Assembly (NCBI GenBank): GCA_963682055.1
Contig: OY821740.1
Coordinates: forward strand, 16,950,814 to 17,014,813
From: Primula veris
Taxonomy: Eukaryota; Streptophyta; Magnoliopsida; Ericales; Primulaceae
Length of the DNA: 64,000 bases
Reading direction: 5' to 3'
The position numbers were made by a program, and so were the translations under genes. How positions within the stretch are numbered: position 1 is the stretch's first letter; each line of letters starts with the position of its first letter. Below, piece after piece: positions 43,601-55,345 of this stretch. The notes beneath the pieces were generated by a model that was not told where the DNA came from, made no database searches, and was given only the letters and a program-made list of their open reading frames with translations.

Positions 43601-43970
43601 TAGATTAAAAAAAAATACACGTTTTCATGGAAAAACCACTTTGTATTAAAAAAAATCACTTTTTGATGGAAAAAGTGTTTTTCTGATGAAAAAACAGCTT
43701 TTTCGGTATAAAAAGTGTTATATTGACAAAAAAATTATATATTTTTTTGTAATTTTTTAAAAAGTTTGTGATTTTTGTAATTTTTTATGATTTTTTCACT
43801 TTTTATAATTCTTTTTATTTTTTTGTTATTTTTTGTCATTTTTTTAAATTTTTTGTGTTTTTTGTTATTTTTTTTAATTTTTATAATTTTTTGTATTTTT
43901 TTATAATTTTGTCATTTTTATAATTTTTTTGTGTTTTTTTTATTTTGTTGTAATTTAAAACTATTTTTTT

Positions 43971-45281
43971 GGGTTTGTAAAGAGATAAAATATGTTTATT
44001 AAACTAAATAATTAAAAAGTACTACATATGAGGAATGTGGACTTATCAAGATATATATGATGAATATAAGTTGTTATGATATAATTATAGGAAATTCTTC
44101 CATTGTACAACACACTAAAAAACCAAATAAAAATATAGAACCGTAGGGGGACTACCATAAACTTAAATATTAATCAATTTTTTTTATCCATTTAACACAT
44201 ATTTATGCAAACGGGTTGTGAACCAGTTATATAGGCTGACTGTTCCCTAGTAATTCCCCTTCCATCGTGCTCTTCCCACTCATTTCTTTCTCTCTATAAA
44301 AAAAAAATTGCTTGTTTGGTACATAATTAAACGTATGCATATTGTAATGCTTAGCAAAGGGAAAAGAGTTAATTTTTCTTGTGACAACTATTTAAAGCAA
44401 GTAAGCAACCCACAAATATGATAAAACAAAGGCTGTAAAGTTTGAAGTCTGTGTTTTTTTCTTGATACAGATTTCCCCTGAAACCCTTTTCACTCTCAAG
44501 TGTTGCCCTTCTATTGATTAATCAAGCACCTGTTTAGTAGTTAGTTACGGGCCAAATGTACTTCCGATTTCCGGAGATGCTTGTTTTCAGGACTTAATTA
44601 CCCGATAAGCTTGTTTATTTGGGAGTGAATTTGGATCTTGTTCCACCTTATGCACTGCTCTCACGACGCAAGCTCATTTTGTGTGACCTCCCACGATGGT
44701 TAATACTCCCTTCTTCTCAAACTTGAGAATTAGAAAAAAAAATAAGGAGGCCAATAGCTTTTTGAACCATCATTACCGAATGAATCATAGTATTGATGAC
44801 AAAGTTTACTCATAAATAAGAGAGACCAACCATATATCATACTGACTTTAACTCATAACACAAATAAACATACATAACTTGTCTAATAACAAGAAGCAAT
44901 AAGATAAAATAAGTTAAAAATATATGAATATGATCGGGCAGCCCAGATCTCCAACGAAAATGTACACAAATGTTGGCTTTATCTAGCTTAAAAGTATAAT
45001 TAGCTTCTAGGCCAACCGGCTAAACGCTAACCTGTTGGAGTGTATATTATATTCAGATCGCAGACCTTATAAAGAATCATATACGAATGTCGAAACTTGT
45101 CCCAAATGCATTTTCTGCATTTTGTTAATAAAGCCTCATATACTGTAAAATCTCTATTTGATTTGTATTAAAATGTTTGAATAACAGTCCCAAGTGAAAT
45201 AGAGCAATAGACACGGTGTAGTTTTGTCATAGCAAGTGAAATTAATTAGTTTTCTTTTTACGCATATATGATAACATGTCC
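43971..45281. other. Intergenic, no gene seen
   Basis: AT-rich with short scattered frames. It contains the region downstream of the RNase III-like gene, which is transcribed on minus. No repeat boundaries were found. Confidence 0.5.
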
Positions 45282-48200
45282 TCATGGGGAACACATTAAC
45301 TTCTCGACGTCGGTTGTTACTGCATTTGCATTCAACTTCATAATTTGGTTGTATGTCTTGTTTGCAGCTCGGTTCCATGCAATCGCCCTTTTGGGGATGT
45401 ATTTACATTCCGCAACAAAATTATCGTCCACAAATACATCGGTTGTTGCTGCATTTGCATTCAACTTCATAATTTGGTTGTATGTCTTATTTGCAGCTCG
45501 GTTCCATGCAATCGCCCTTTTGGAGATGTATTTACATTCCGCAACAAAATTATCGTCCACAAATACTTCTACTGTTCCATTTTCCTCCCATAAATCATTG
45601 AAACGTAGTTTTTGTCCATGCTTTTGGCAGAACTCGTACAATTTTGTCATCGGATGTGTTCCAATCGTTTCTGGGGTTATTAGGGGCCTCAACAAATTCT
45701 TCACAATCTGAAAGTCATATCCAATAATTTGTACAAAAAATAACTTACATTTACACTAAAATGTTGTCCAAATACCAAAGTCTATAAAGCTAGCTAGATG
45801 AGACAGATATATTGATTGAGATTGAGTTCATTCAAACAAAACAGAAAACCTCAGCTTTCAAAAAGGCTATGAAGCACTAGTATGGGTATGGTGGACTCTT
45901 AAAATATCAAGGTACGGGTATGACGTATATGCTTTCTGCCTTGTCCCCTCTTATCTCCTCTATCTCACCCAACCCATCGACCTCCCCCTCACGCACGTGC
46001 TGTGCGAGTAGCATCTTGCAAATTCCTAGCCATACACTCAATGTGCTCAAATATCTCTCCATTTGTCATGGACTCATGATTGATCAAAGGGAAAAAATTC
46101 CCTATTTTTTTGGTCCAAAAGCTCTAGATAATTGATGGAATTCGGCCACCACCGAGGTTGTATCAACGTGGAACTCTCCTAGGATGGTCTATGCTACCAA
46201 TCCACTTAAAATTACTCAAACAACAGTTCTAAGGCTCGATCTCTCCTCGTATCAAAGTTTTGAAATAAACCCCTTAAAAAAAAACCGGAATGTCCTATTT
46301 GTGAATAACGTAAACTAGGAATTAAAATAGTTTCATGAAAAGGATTGAAAAGGCAATTAAAGTATTGAGCCAATAATAAAAATACAAGCAGGGCCTGCTT
46401 GTCCGCTTACCCGCATCCATCGGCTTAGAGTATCTCCAATGCTCTTGTTACTTTAAATTTTAGTGTCTGGTTATAGTACTGTTCTTGGTATTTTAGTTTC
46501 ACATTGGGTCTTTTAAAGGTGTCAACTAGGCAACAATACAGTGTAAGCTTTTAAGTTTTCTTGTAACTGTAACATAAAATGTAGCTCGACAGTAATACCA
46601 TTAAAAAAGCTATTTGTGGTATACATGTATACATTGGACATTGAATATCAATTACTTTTAACTTTTTACTCTTTTGAATATTTCTTGTATACAAGTATAC
46701 ATTGGACTAAAAATATGAAAATTATAGAGTAGCTTTATTCCTACGTAGCAACTGGACAGTTAAAATATGAAAAATTAACACTACTATTGAAGATGCTCTT
46801 AAAAATCTACAACTCTACAAACAAGAAAGTAAATGTACCTTGGATGCAGTTTGCAAACAAGAGCCACAATCGATAAAAATGGCTCCAATTGTAGATTCAA
46901 CTATATCTGCAAGTGCCTTTGGAGCTTCAACTAAACCATGTGAATGCAAAGGATACTCCAAAATGGCATTCTTAAATTCAGTAATCTGTTCGAAATTTCA
47001 TGGCCTAGTCAGAAAAATATTAGCAAAAGTAAAAGAAAAGAAAAGAGAGGTGCTAAGAATATGCAACAACCATATAACTTCTCTTCACAACTCAGGCCTA
47101 AAAAAAGATGGCTCAAGCAAAATCCTTAACTACTTGGAATTGTCATAGTTTTGTACAAATCACGTTTTTCCGATTGATTTGCCTTTAATAGTTCCATCAA
47201 CACCCAACAATAATTACATCAAATAGAAAGTTAAGAAGTACATAGAAAAAAAACATAAAAAAAATGTACTATTATACTGCTGTAAAGAAAAATGCCTCAC
47301 TATGAGAAGCATGCAAACCAAAAGCATTGTGCCTGAAATTTTATGCAGGGAGACTTGAGAGCAATGCTTTATGTTGTAACCCTACACCTATATATATCCG
47401 GAATTTACCGCGCACCGCGATATATAGCTTACGACGTCCCTGGGCCCCGTGAGATGAGTTTTGCAAAATTCATGATAAACATTATTTAATATGTTAATTG
47501 AGATACATTCAAAGGTAGAGAATTATAAGATAATCCAACCTATATAAATTCTAAAGGTAAAAAGCTATAAATTCAAGCTGAATTCAGGTTTGAAACTCAG
47601 CAAAATCCATTCATGCTTCCTTACTTGTATGAGGTAGCAATAGCAAATCATGAATTAGTAAGATGCTTATGTGTTTCTTACTTGTTTCTGAAGTATTGGC
47701 TTCTCATGACGCAAGTATTTGTGCAAATTAAGGTTAATCGCCGCACGTGCAAGCTTCTCTGTATCCACATTGGCTGCTCGTAACCGAGTCAACATGCCAG
47801 GAGACAAATCAGGGTATGAGAAATAATTGTCTTTCGCCATCATTAGATTCAACACGGCATCACCCACATACTCAAGACGCTCATATGTACCCATCGACAA
47901 GCATGATGGCTCAGCTAACACTAACATGACGAGATTGCAAAAAAATAAAAATCAGTCTTGAATTGATTGATAAAAAGTTACTTTTCGTAATAATTAATTA
48001 TTAAATCATATTATGCGAAACAAAGTTACTAAATTTTGGTCAACTGTAAAGGGTTTGAGCAACAGGCAACAGTCCTCAATAACGCGTATTTATATACCTT
48101 CGTCTATGTGGTTTCTTTTGTATGAGCTATGTGTGAGTGCGGCTCGTAACAAGGTCTGATCATTGAATTTGTACCCTATAATATGTTCAACTTCGTCGAC

Positions 48201-48308
48201 GTTTATGCCTTGATCTTCTTCAACATCTACGGTTTCCTCTAAACTTTGATTTTGTAAAAAGCTTTCCATAAAAAAGACTTCTTTTGTGGTACCTTCCATG
48301 GTCGTCAT
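45282..48308 (-). CDS. RNase III-like protein (RTL family), four exons, 338 aa
   Basis: Exons on minus: 48308-48098, 47914-47682, 46985-46839 and 45707-45282, all with GT/AG junctions and a continuous joined frame. The RNase III domain runs from about residue 35: 'IGYKFNDQTLLRAALTHSSY', then 'YERLEYVGDAVLN', then 'LADIVESTIGAIFID'. The acidic residues used for catalysis (E and D of ERLE..GD, D and E of ADIVE) are present. The last exon encodes a degenerate dsRNA-binding-like region ('LYEFCQKHGQKL') whose second half is duplicated. By family it would cut double-stranded RNA. It resembles plant RTL2/RTL3, but which one is uncertain. The start could instead be at 48371 (MYSYIH), in frame and 21 residues upstream. 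Confidence 0.85.
45310..45567 (-). repeat. In-frame 129-bp tandem duplication in the last exon of the RNase III-like gene
   Basis: 45310-45438 and 45439-45567 are direct repeats of exactly 129 bp (43 codons) with only a few differences. Each encodes 'VFVDDNFVAECKYI' through 'NQIMKLNANA', the beta-strand and last-helix half of the dsRNA-binding-like region. The reading frame is kept. Confidence 0.95.
46428..46798. mobile_element. Tourist-like MITE in intron 3 of the RNase III-like gene
   Basis: Starts GAGTATCTCCAATGCTC and ends with the inverted relative (minus GAGCATCTTCAATAGTAG). Flanked by TTA on both sides (46425-46427 and 46799-46801), the 3-bp duplication of PIF/Harbinger elements. 371 bp, non-coding, AT-rich. 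Confidence 0.75.
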
Positions 48309-48371
48309 ATAGAAAAAGCTTCTTCGTAGATTAGGGTTAGATATATTAGTATTATGTATGTACGAATACAT

Positions 48372-49539
48372 ATATATTTGCGCGTGCGAGTATTATGGTT
48401 GTAATTTTTTTATTTTATTGGGTTAGGACTTAGGTCCAACTCCAAGTATAAATATAACAGTAATAAAAGAGAAGGATTTTGTTGCCTGAAGATGCATAGC
48501 ATTGACTAATAGAATTAATACAACTAGATAGAGAAATTTTAATGACAATAGTTCAACAAAATTATGTTAACAATTAATTTTTGATAGAAACCACAGGTGA
48601 ACTAGAAAAAATCAACCACAGCTGAACTTTAAAATTGAACAGAAACAATTTTGTAGTCCATTTATTAATTTTGAATTAGTGATTTAAATTCGCCAACTTA
48701 CTTGTTTTGTTTCAATGTTAAAGAATCCGATTTTATCGAATACTAATTTTGTTTGTTTGGGTGAACTAGAATCTACTTGACCTTTTTGTGATTTATTTAA
48801 TTTTGAATAAGAAGGGTATGTGTCATGGTCTTATTAGCTATAAATGATAACCAATTTTATTGTATGACGAGTATAATTGATGCAAAAGAGAGTTTTCTTT
48901 ATGGCCAAGACCTTAATGTATAAACGTGGTTGATTTTTACTCTTTTGATCCTACAACAATAACTAATATATTATTAACTCATGTTTAGAAATTAATTAAA
49001 GATAACTTTAACCCAATTTTCAATGTTATGGTAAATAATAACAGATATATTATAGTATTATATATAGGGCCAGGTGGGGTGACGAAATTACATAAAAACT
49101 AAGTATTAAGTGAAATATTAATTTATGAGGTTGCCAATTTATCATTTTTGACAAGTAAAAATACATGGTAAAAATAGAAAATAAATTATTATTTTTGGAA
49201 TTATGGTGGAGTGCCGTGGCCCGGATAGTCTGCACTTAACTTCTCCAGTTAAACCAATGATAAATGAACGCGTCTCGGGTTTGAAGGACTCTCCAAACCG
49301 GTTCGGAGAAAATTAGGACTCTTAAAGTATTGTGTAATGACAACTTAACTGTATGCATACTTGTGCTTTAATAGTACTCCTATATCATGTGGCCTTCAGG
49401 ATTAGCAACCCATGTATGTGCCCTGACACTTGTTTTACAAAAAACTTGCCCCTAACAGAGAGAGAGAGAGAGATGTTGCATGAGATGAGCAAGTGCATGG
49501 TGATGGGATCACACGGTGGTTGGGCAACGGGAATAAGGA
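48372..49539. other. Intergenic, promoter side of the RNase III-like gene
   Basis: AT-rich, with no coding frame of note. It contains an (AG)n run near 49459-49473. Nothing else recognised. Confidence 0.5.
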
Positions 49540-49910
49540 TGTTATTATGGAGACGGACATCTGAGTCAGCAGACCCGCAGTGTGCGAAGGCATGGAAGAC
49601 ACGTTTTATGCACGTGGCCCCTCTCGTCCCCATCCTCCCTCTTCCAATCCTACCAAGCTCACTGTCAAGTTAGTCGTCCCTAACTCTTCCAAAGTCCTCT
49701 CCGAACAGGTTGATTTGGTGATTATTCCGACTACATCAGGACAGACAAGTGTTCTTCCTGGCCAAGAAGTAACAGTAACAATCGCGGTGTTAGAACATGG
49801 TGTCATGTCAGTGCACAAGGGTACTGATACTAAAAATTATACTCTGCAAACTCGTTTGCACATATACGTACTAGCGGGTGAGGCTGTACACCTATACCAC
49901 TCGACCAAAT
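49540..49910 (+). pseudogene. Pseudogene of mitochondrial ATP synthase delta'/epsilon subunit
   Basis: The main frame encodes 'RPHPPSSNPTKLTVKLVVP', then 'EQVDLVIIPTTSGQTSVLPG', then 'EHGVMSVHKGTDTKNY', then 'EAVHLYHS'. These follow the order and spacing of the plant mitochondrial delta' subunit (the bacterial epsilon homologue): 'P.PPTPS.IPTKLTV', '[20 protein letters not shown]' and 'LKPGVMSVHEGND'. The piece just upstream ('DPQCAKAWKTRF') is in another frame, so a frameshift lies near 49605. The C-terminal helical domain and the N-terminal import signal are missing. No intron is visible, so it may be a retroposed copy. Functional ATP synthase genes must lie elsewhere. Confidence 0.8.
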
Positions 49911-50084
49911 CGACCCAGCTCTGGTCCAAAATGGACCCGTTGAGCTGAGTTCATGCAAAAGCTGAACTCAGCTTCATCCGACTTAGAGAAAGAAGAAGCT
50001 CAGATGGGAGTGGATGTGTAGAGTGCTCTCAACTCAGCTCTGACATGCTAGGCTAGCTTAAGAAGTTATAATGAAGGAAAAAAA
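49911..50084. other. Short spacer, no gene
   Basis: Contains repeated 'agctgagctca'/'gctgaactcag' motifs (inverted copies near 49950-49975 and 50020-50040). No coding frame. Confidence 0.4.
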
Positions 50085-50605
50085 TATGTTTAACATACCA
50101 AACTATATTATTGATAACGATTTGGTTACACCTTTCAACTTTTATAATTTGGGTAACACACTATAATAAATTGTCCAATTTAGATACCACTGTCTAAATT
50201 AATTACGGAATTATTTCACATGACATCACGTGGTTGATAACCTTGAACGTGAGAGGATAATTTTGTAATTTTGTCATTCTGTACCAAAATATATCATCAT
50301 AGAACAACGTTTCCCCCCAAATTTGGACCGATTCTTGTTATGTGTGAAATTGGGGGAAACGTTTTTTTAGTATGATATATTTTGGTGTAAAATGACAAAA
50401 ATCTTGAACGTGCTGTCACGTGACATGATTCAGTGATTAATTGGTATCTAAATTGAAAAGTTTTTATAATGTGATACCTAAATTGAAAAGTTTTTATAAT
50501 GTGATACCTAAATTGAAAAGTTTCTTATCATGTGGTATCCAAATTGAAAAAATTAAAAGTTAGGTATTGAAATTGTTAAAAGGACATGGTATATCAAACG
50601 TATAA
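50085..50605. mobile_element. Foldback MITE-like element upstream of RABF1
   Basis: Imperfect inverted arms of about 240 bp. Left: 'tgtttaacataccaaac', 'aatttagatacca', 'catgacatcacgtg', 'gtaccaaaatatatcat', 'aacgtttcccccc'. The right arm has the complements in reverse order, ending 'ggtatatcaaacg'. The right arm also contains a 30-bp unit ('ctaaattgaaaagtttttat') repeated three times (about 50450-50535). Non-coding. The target duplication was not resolved. Confidence 0.7.
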
Positions 50606-50933
50606 AACCACGAATGATATTTTTGTTTTACTTATCGAGGGAATCATATAAATTATACTGTTTCCTAATTGATGATATTTTTTATACAATGATCAAATTT
50701 TAATAAAACCATAAGTATTGTATACTGATCGGTAAAATCTCATTTTGCACTTTCGATATATTTATCCCTGGCGGTGAAAATCAACAGTTAAAGTCTGTCA
50801 ATGTCTTGCCAAATTACAGAATAAACGCATCTCTCTCTCTCTAAATATATATACACACAAATATATACGTATATCAAAGAAAGCTGAAATAATATCAGAG
50901 CTTAGATATTAATTGCATATTTAACACTTAATT

Positions 50934-53900
50934 ATGGGATGCTCATCTTCTCTTCCTGGTAATTTTTTTTCCTTTTATCGTCTTTTCTAAGATATAACTA
51001 AATTCGAACTATTATAATCATAAGCAGATTTGTTTTTTTCAGATTGCTCTTCTGGGTACTGATAAAGTTTGAATCTTTCTATTAAACAGATAAAAATCAC
51101 TGCTAATTTTGATTGTTACGGTCTTTATTGTTAGCTTGTCATATGAAGTATGGAATATTTAGGGGATTGCTTGTTATGCCAAATATTATGAAATGTATAT
51201 CATAGGCATATAGATTACTGAAATTAACCTAATGGGTATGAGAAAGTTTGATTCTTTCTATTAGACAGATAAAAACCACTTCTAATTTTGATTGTTATGG
51301 TCTTTACTATTAGCTTGTCATATGAACTATGGAATATTTAGGGGATTGCTTGTTATGCTAAATACTTTGATTTTGAATCATAAGTATATTATTATTATTA
51401 TTGAAATTAATCGTATGGGTATGAGAAAGCTTAATTCTTTTGGATTTCTCGTAGCTGGTGCTAATTATTTGATTATTTTGCTGTAATGTTTAGCCTGCTA
51501 TTTGAACTGTGAAATTTGAGGAGAGCATGTTAATCGGATAAGTAGTAAACTGTTATTATTCAGATTGCGTTCCTTGCCTTTAAGAAAGGTTTTCCGGTTG
51601 AATTTTTACTATCTGCTGGTAATTTCTATTATCTTAGACTATGTTTGGTAACAGATTTTTTGGTCCAAAAACAGATTTCAAAAATCTGTTTCAAAAATCC
51701 ACTGAAAATCTTGATTTTAAACATCTGGATTTTTAAAGCTTTTTTAGCCTAAAAAACAGATTTTTAGCTAAATAATCTGACTGTCCAAACAACCAAAGAT
51801 TTTTAAAATCAAAAATCAAAAGACCAACTAAAATAATCTGTTGCCAAACAGACCCTTAGTGTAGTTTTTAGTTTGCTTTAAGCCAATATGAACTTAAAAT
51901 CGGGGACTTCTTGTTATTCTGTTCAGTTTTAGTCTTAGAAAGAGGTGCTCTTCAAATTAGTATTAGATTTTTAGTTACTTATAAACTACTTCGTATCATT
52001 TTTAGGGATTTTTGTTAACTGATAAATAGGGAGGGTTCTAATATTCCGAGCAATTCTAATTATGGATGGATATTGTTTGAATTACTCTTATGTGCATTAA
52101 GCAGGTTTAATGCTTTCTGAATGAATATGCTATTAACTGCTTATAGTTTGATGGTTTTGTTTTAGTATAGATCTTAAGTTTGCCATATGAGATATGGAGT
52201 ATCAAATTCACGGACTGTTTGTGAATTGACAAGAAACTGTTATGAAATATGCAGACAGGGCTTCAGGGAGATCAGTTGGGCTTAAATCCGATAGTGGTGC
52301 TGCTTCTGACGCCAAAAATTTAAAAGTGAAGGTAATTTCTAAATTATTAAGGTGCCAGTTTGGGGAATTCTAAGTTGTGTTAGAACTTAAGTCAATGAGC
52401 AGTGCTTTTAAAACATACATGCCTATACTCTATGCACATAACTTATCAACTTATTTAAAAAGAAATGAAACATGGAACCGGCTGAAAATGGCGGAACTAC
52501 AACTTGAAATTTAAATAAAATATTCATTGCCTCATCATTACGTGTAACATTTCTCTAAGTCATTAAGCCATTTAAGATTTGTTAGCCTGTGATTTACGAA
52601 ACGCAGAGTACTGTCTTTGAGGTTGAGATTTGAATCTCTACCATTAATCACTATGCATGATAATACTGTATTAATAGTGGTAGGAATTCAATATGTGGAC
52701 TCGTATATCACCAACGAGCAAAATTTTTATTAGAGTTGATGCGCTCGCTTTTTTACAATTATTTGCATGGTTGGATCTTAGTTCACTTCAACCTTTTGTG
52801 TTCCAAGGAAGGGAATGAAAGTTAGGGTCTTTATTGAAGTGCAAAACTCCTCCTATTTACGGAGTCTGAGTTTGTTCTGTTTTCTTTTATTATTTCCTTT
52901 TTATAACATGAATTCAGTTTGCTTTGTCCTGTCTTTATCTATAGCTGGTACTTTTAGGGGATTCGGGTGTTGGGAAAAGCTGCATTGTTCTTCGCTTTGT
53001 TCGTGGCCAGTTTGATCCAACTTCAAAAGTAAACATCTAATCCTTCTATACTATATTCAAATCCTGAGAGTATGTACATCTCTCAGAGATATTAATCCTA
53101 ACGTTTGCTCTTGTTATTATTTTCTTTTTCAAATATAGGTTACTGTTGGAGCTTCTTTCTTGTCTCAAACCATTGCCTTGAAAGATTCCACGACGGTGAA
53201 ATTCGAAATTTGGGATACTGCTGGCCAGGAGAGGTAACAATCCAAACTTTTAAGGTTTAGTTGCCCATTGTTGTTACACCTCTACTTCTTGTTATGAATT
53301 TTCACTATTTTCGTGTTTTTCCATTGCGTTTGTATGAGGTCGTTCAATTAGAACACATTTAATGGTGAATAATTTTCTTCTAGGTATGCAGCATTGGCAC
53401 CACTCTATTACCGGGGTGCTGGAGTCGCTGTTGTTGCTTATGATATAACAAATCCGGAATCATTTACTAAAGCACAGTATTGGGTTAAGGTACTATACAC
53501 ATTGATCCTTGAATAGATTTTATCTTAGATGAATAGCGTCATGTTTAGATGTGTTTACTAGGTCATTAAATAGTTTCAAAAGGTAGGTATGTCAAAATTC
53601 AGATTGTTAGATCTATAGGTTTTCAAAAAAGTCCGCTTTGTAAATGCAACTAACTGAGGCTGCAACTCTTTTATAGTATGTTAAGAAATCGTAATTGGTA
53701 GTTTGATAGAAGGATACCGTTTGAAAATTCTACTAGCATTAAGTACCAAATTATACTAGTATTATGTACCACATCTAGTCTAATTTTACCTGTCCTCTAC
53801 CTGACATGGTTTTCGAATCACTTTGTCTATTTTTTGAACTTCTATGATTGAGCAAACGTTGGCCGTACAGGAACTGCAAAAACATGGAAGCCCATATATA

Positions 53901-54565
53901 GTCATGGCTTTAGTTGGTAACAAAGCCGATCTTCAAGAGAAACGTGAAGTGCCGGTTCAAGTGAGCACCAGACTTGTCCACGTCAATTTTTCATCTTTTT
54001 TTTCCTTGGATTTACAATTTTAATGACTGAGAGCTGTTTCATTATATATGTTAAAATACGACAATTTGATAAACCTTCCCCTTTTGCCATTTAGGACGGC
54101 ATTGACTATGCTGAGAAAAATGGGATGTTCTTTATCGAGACATCTGCAAAAACAGCTGATAATATTAATCAGCTATTCGAGGTAACTGTTCCTAATTCTT
54201 AGCATTTCCAGTCTTGGTCACCAAAGATTACTGGATTCATGATTATGTGATTATAATTGCTTGTTTAGTTCAGCAGCTTCTAAGTTGCCATATATAAATG
54301 TAGCCTTTTTGGTTTTGTGGCCAGAAAAATACTGTAGTATTATTAGCTGGATCAACCCTATTTTGTATTGGCTGCAAAAAAAGCCAGTTTATTTTCTTAG
54401 AAGCTGCAACTGCAAGCCAAACAAGAAAGCATAGTTTTTTTTTTTTAAAACAAGAAGCATAGTTCATTGCTCCTTTTATTTTTGGGATTTCTGTAAAGCA
54501 TCTTTCTCCTTTTCTGTCTTGTGCAGGAAATTGCAAATCGACTACCACGACCAAGCTCGACATGA
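50934..54565 (+). CDS. RABF1: RABF1/ARA6-type Rab5 GTPase, eight exons, 200 aa
   Basis: Exons: 50934-50958, 52255-52331, 52945-53028, 53139-53233, 53384-53489, 53871-53960, 54095-54181 and 54527-54565. All introns are GT/AG and every phase agrees. The N-terminus MGCSSSLP is an N-myristoylation signal (G2) with a cysteine at 3 for palmitoylation. The G motifs are intact: GDSGVGKS, the switch region with '[10 protein letters not shown]', [13 protein letters not shown] and ETSAK. The C-terminus (LPRPSST) lacks the prenylated cysteines of ordinary Rabs. These traits define the plant-specific Rab5 of the ARA6 class, which acts on multivesicular endosomes and in endosome-to-plasma-membrane traffic. 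Length matches the family (about 200 aa). No damage seen. Confidence 0.97.
51061..51369 (+). repeat. Tandem duplication inside RABF1 intron 1
   Basis: 51061-51190 and 51240-51369 align well (both run 'aaagtttgaatctttctatta' through 'tatttaggggattgcttgtt'), period about 179 bp. A more diverged third copy may follow from 51421. Intron DNA only. Confidence 0.8.
51637..51855. mobile_element. Tourist-like MITE in RABF1 intron 1
   Basis: 219 bp. Termini GACTATGTTTGGTAACAGAT and (minus) GGGTCTGTTTGGCAACAGAT are inverted repeats. Flanked by TTA (51634-51636 and 51856-51858). The GGGTCTGTTTGG-type end and TTA duplication fit PIF/Harbinger MITEs. Confidence 0.85.
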
Positions 54566-55130
54566 GTGATTTTATTTGAGAGATTCACTTAGAAAGTGCT
54601 CATGTAGTGTGTGCATTCTTAGTATATACTCAGTGTCTCACTCCATACATTATGTTCCTATGTTATTGGGCATTTGAGTTTTTCATTTTTATTTTGGCGA
54701 GAGCATATTGGATTCCCAAATACTACTCACGGCTGAATTATTTTTACTAGTTAGCTTTTACATATGCAACCCATCACTAGATCACGTATTGTTCAGTTAC
54801 AAATTCTAAGACGTAGGGAATTGGCTGTCAACGCTTAAGATTTGGTTTCTTTCGGTTATTTGGCCTCAAAAAGCTTATAGATTTAAGTTGGATGAATGTA
54901 AATATAATCAAATTTTAGATAGATCCACTCGTTTAATTAATATTTACAGGCACTTAAATGTTCTAGAATGTAAGAAAAATCAAGCCCAGGTAAAATTGGC
55001 TTATTTGACTTAATATTTACAGGGAAACAAGGTACAGAGCTAATCTATCCACACAGTCTAGGATTGGTGATTACATTATATTTTTGAAAACCTGAATCTT
55101 GTTTTTATCCAAAAAGGGATTTCTTTACGC
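54566..55130. other. RABF1 3' UTR and intergenic DNA
   Basis: The first ~150-200 bp are probably 3' UTR of RABF1. The rest is AT-rich with no gene. Confidence 0.5.
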
Positions 55131-55345
55131 ATGGTAGCGCCTTCCTTCTCAACAATCTTTTCAATTTCACGAATGAACCTCCTTTTAATCATTATTCACT
55201 TATTGTAGAACATTGCCATCAAGTCCTCTACACCAAGATAGTTCGCAACCATTAACATATTGAAAGCTAATGCGAAATTCCTGTCCTCCAACTCCGGATC
55301 AAATTTTCGATAATCAAGCATCAAAATAGGATGTCGGAATTGCTT
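55130..55345 (-). pseudogene. Possible SKP1-like gene fragment
   Basis: A minus-strand stretch reads 'DYRKFDPELEDRNFA', then 'LMVANYLGVEDLMAMF', then a stop (55196-55198). In SKP1 proteins a 'W/FD..F' segment is followed by 'L..L..AANYL.IK.LLDL' and then 'DMIKG..PEEIR'. Here 'MIKRRFIREIEKI' follows the stop. The match is short and from memory of the family, so the call is tentative. If right, this is a decayed fragment of the C-terminal half. Confidence 0.35.

Larger units (their letters stand above)
42300..43970. mobile_element. Large foldback element with minisatellite core
   Basis: Two long inverted arms: about 42300-42615 (A-rich) and 43645-43965 (T-rich). The innermost parts match well: 'ttttgtcaatata', 'ccgaaaaagc' and 'tttttcatcaaaaagtg' on the left are mirrored by 'cactttttgatgg', 'gctttttcgg' and 'tatattgacaaaa' on the right. 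Between them lie a tRNA-like segment and a ~21-bp minisatellite. No transposase and no clear target duplication were found. A foldback or long-TIR Mutator-like non-autonomous element is the best guess. Confidence 0.6.

Noticed and set aside
45268..45711. Plus-strand hydrophobic frame over the last exon of the RNase III-like gene
   Set aside because: Shadow of the minus-strand exon; it inherits the 129-bp duplication and has no domain.
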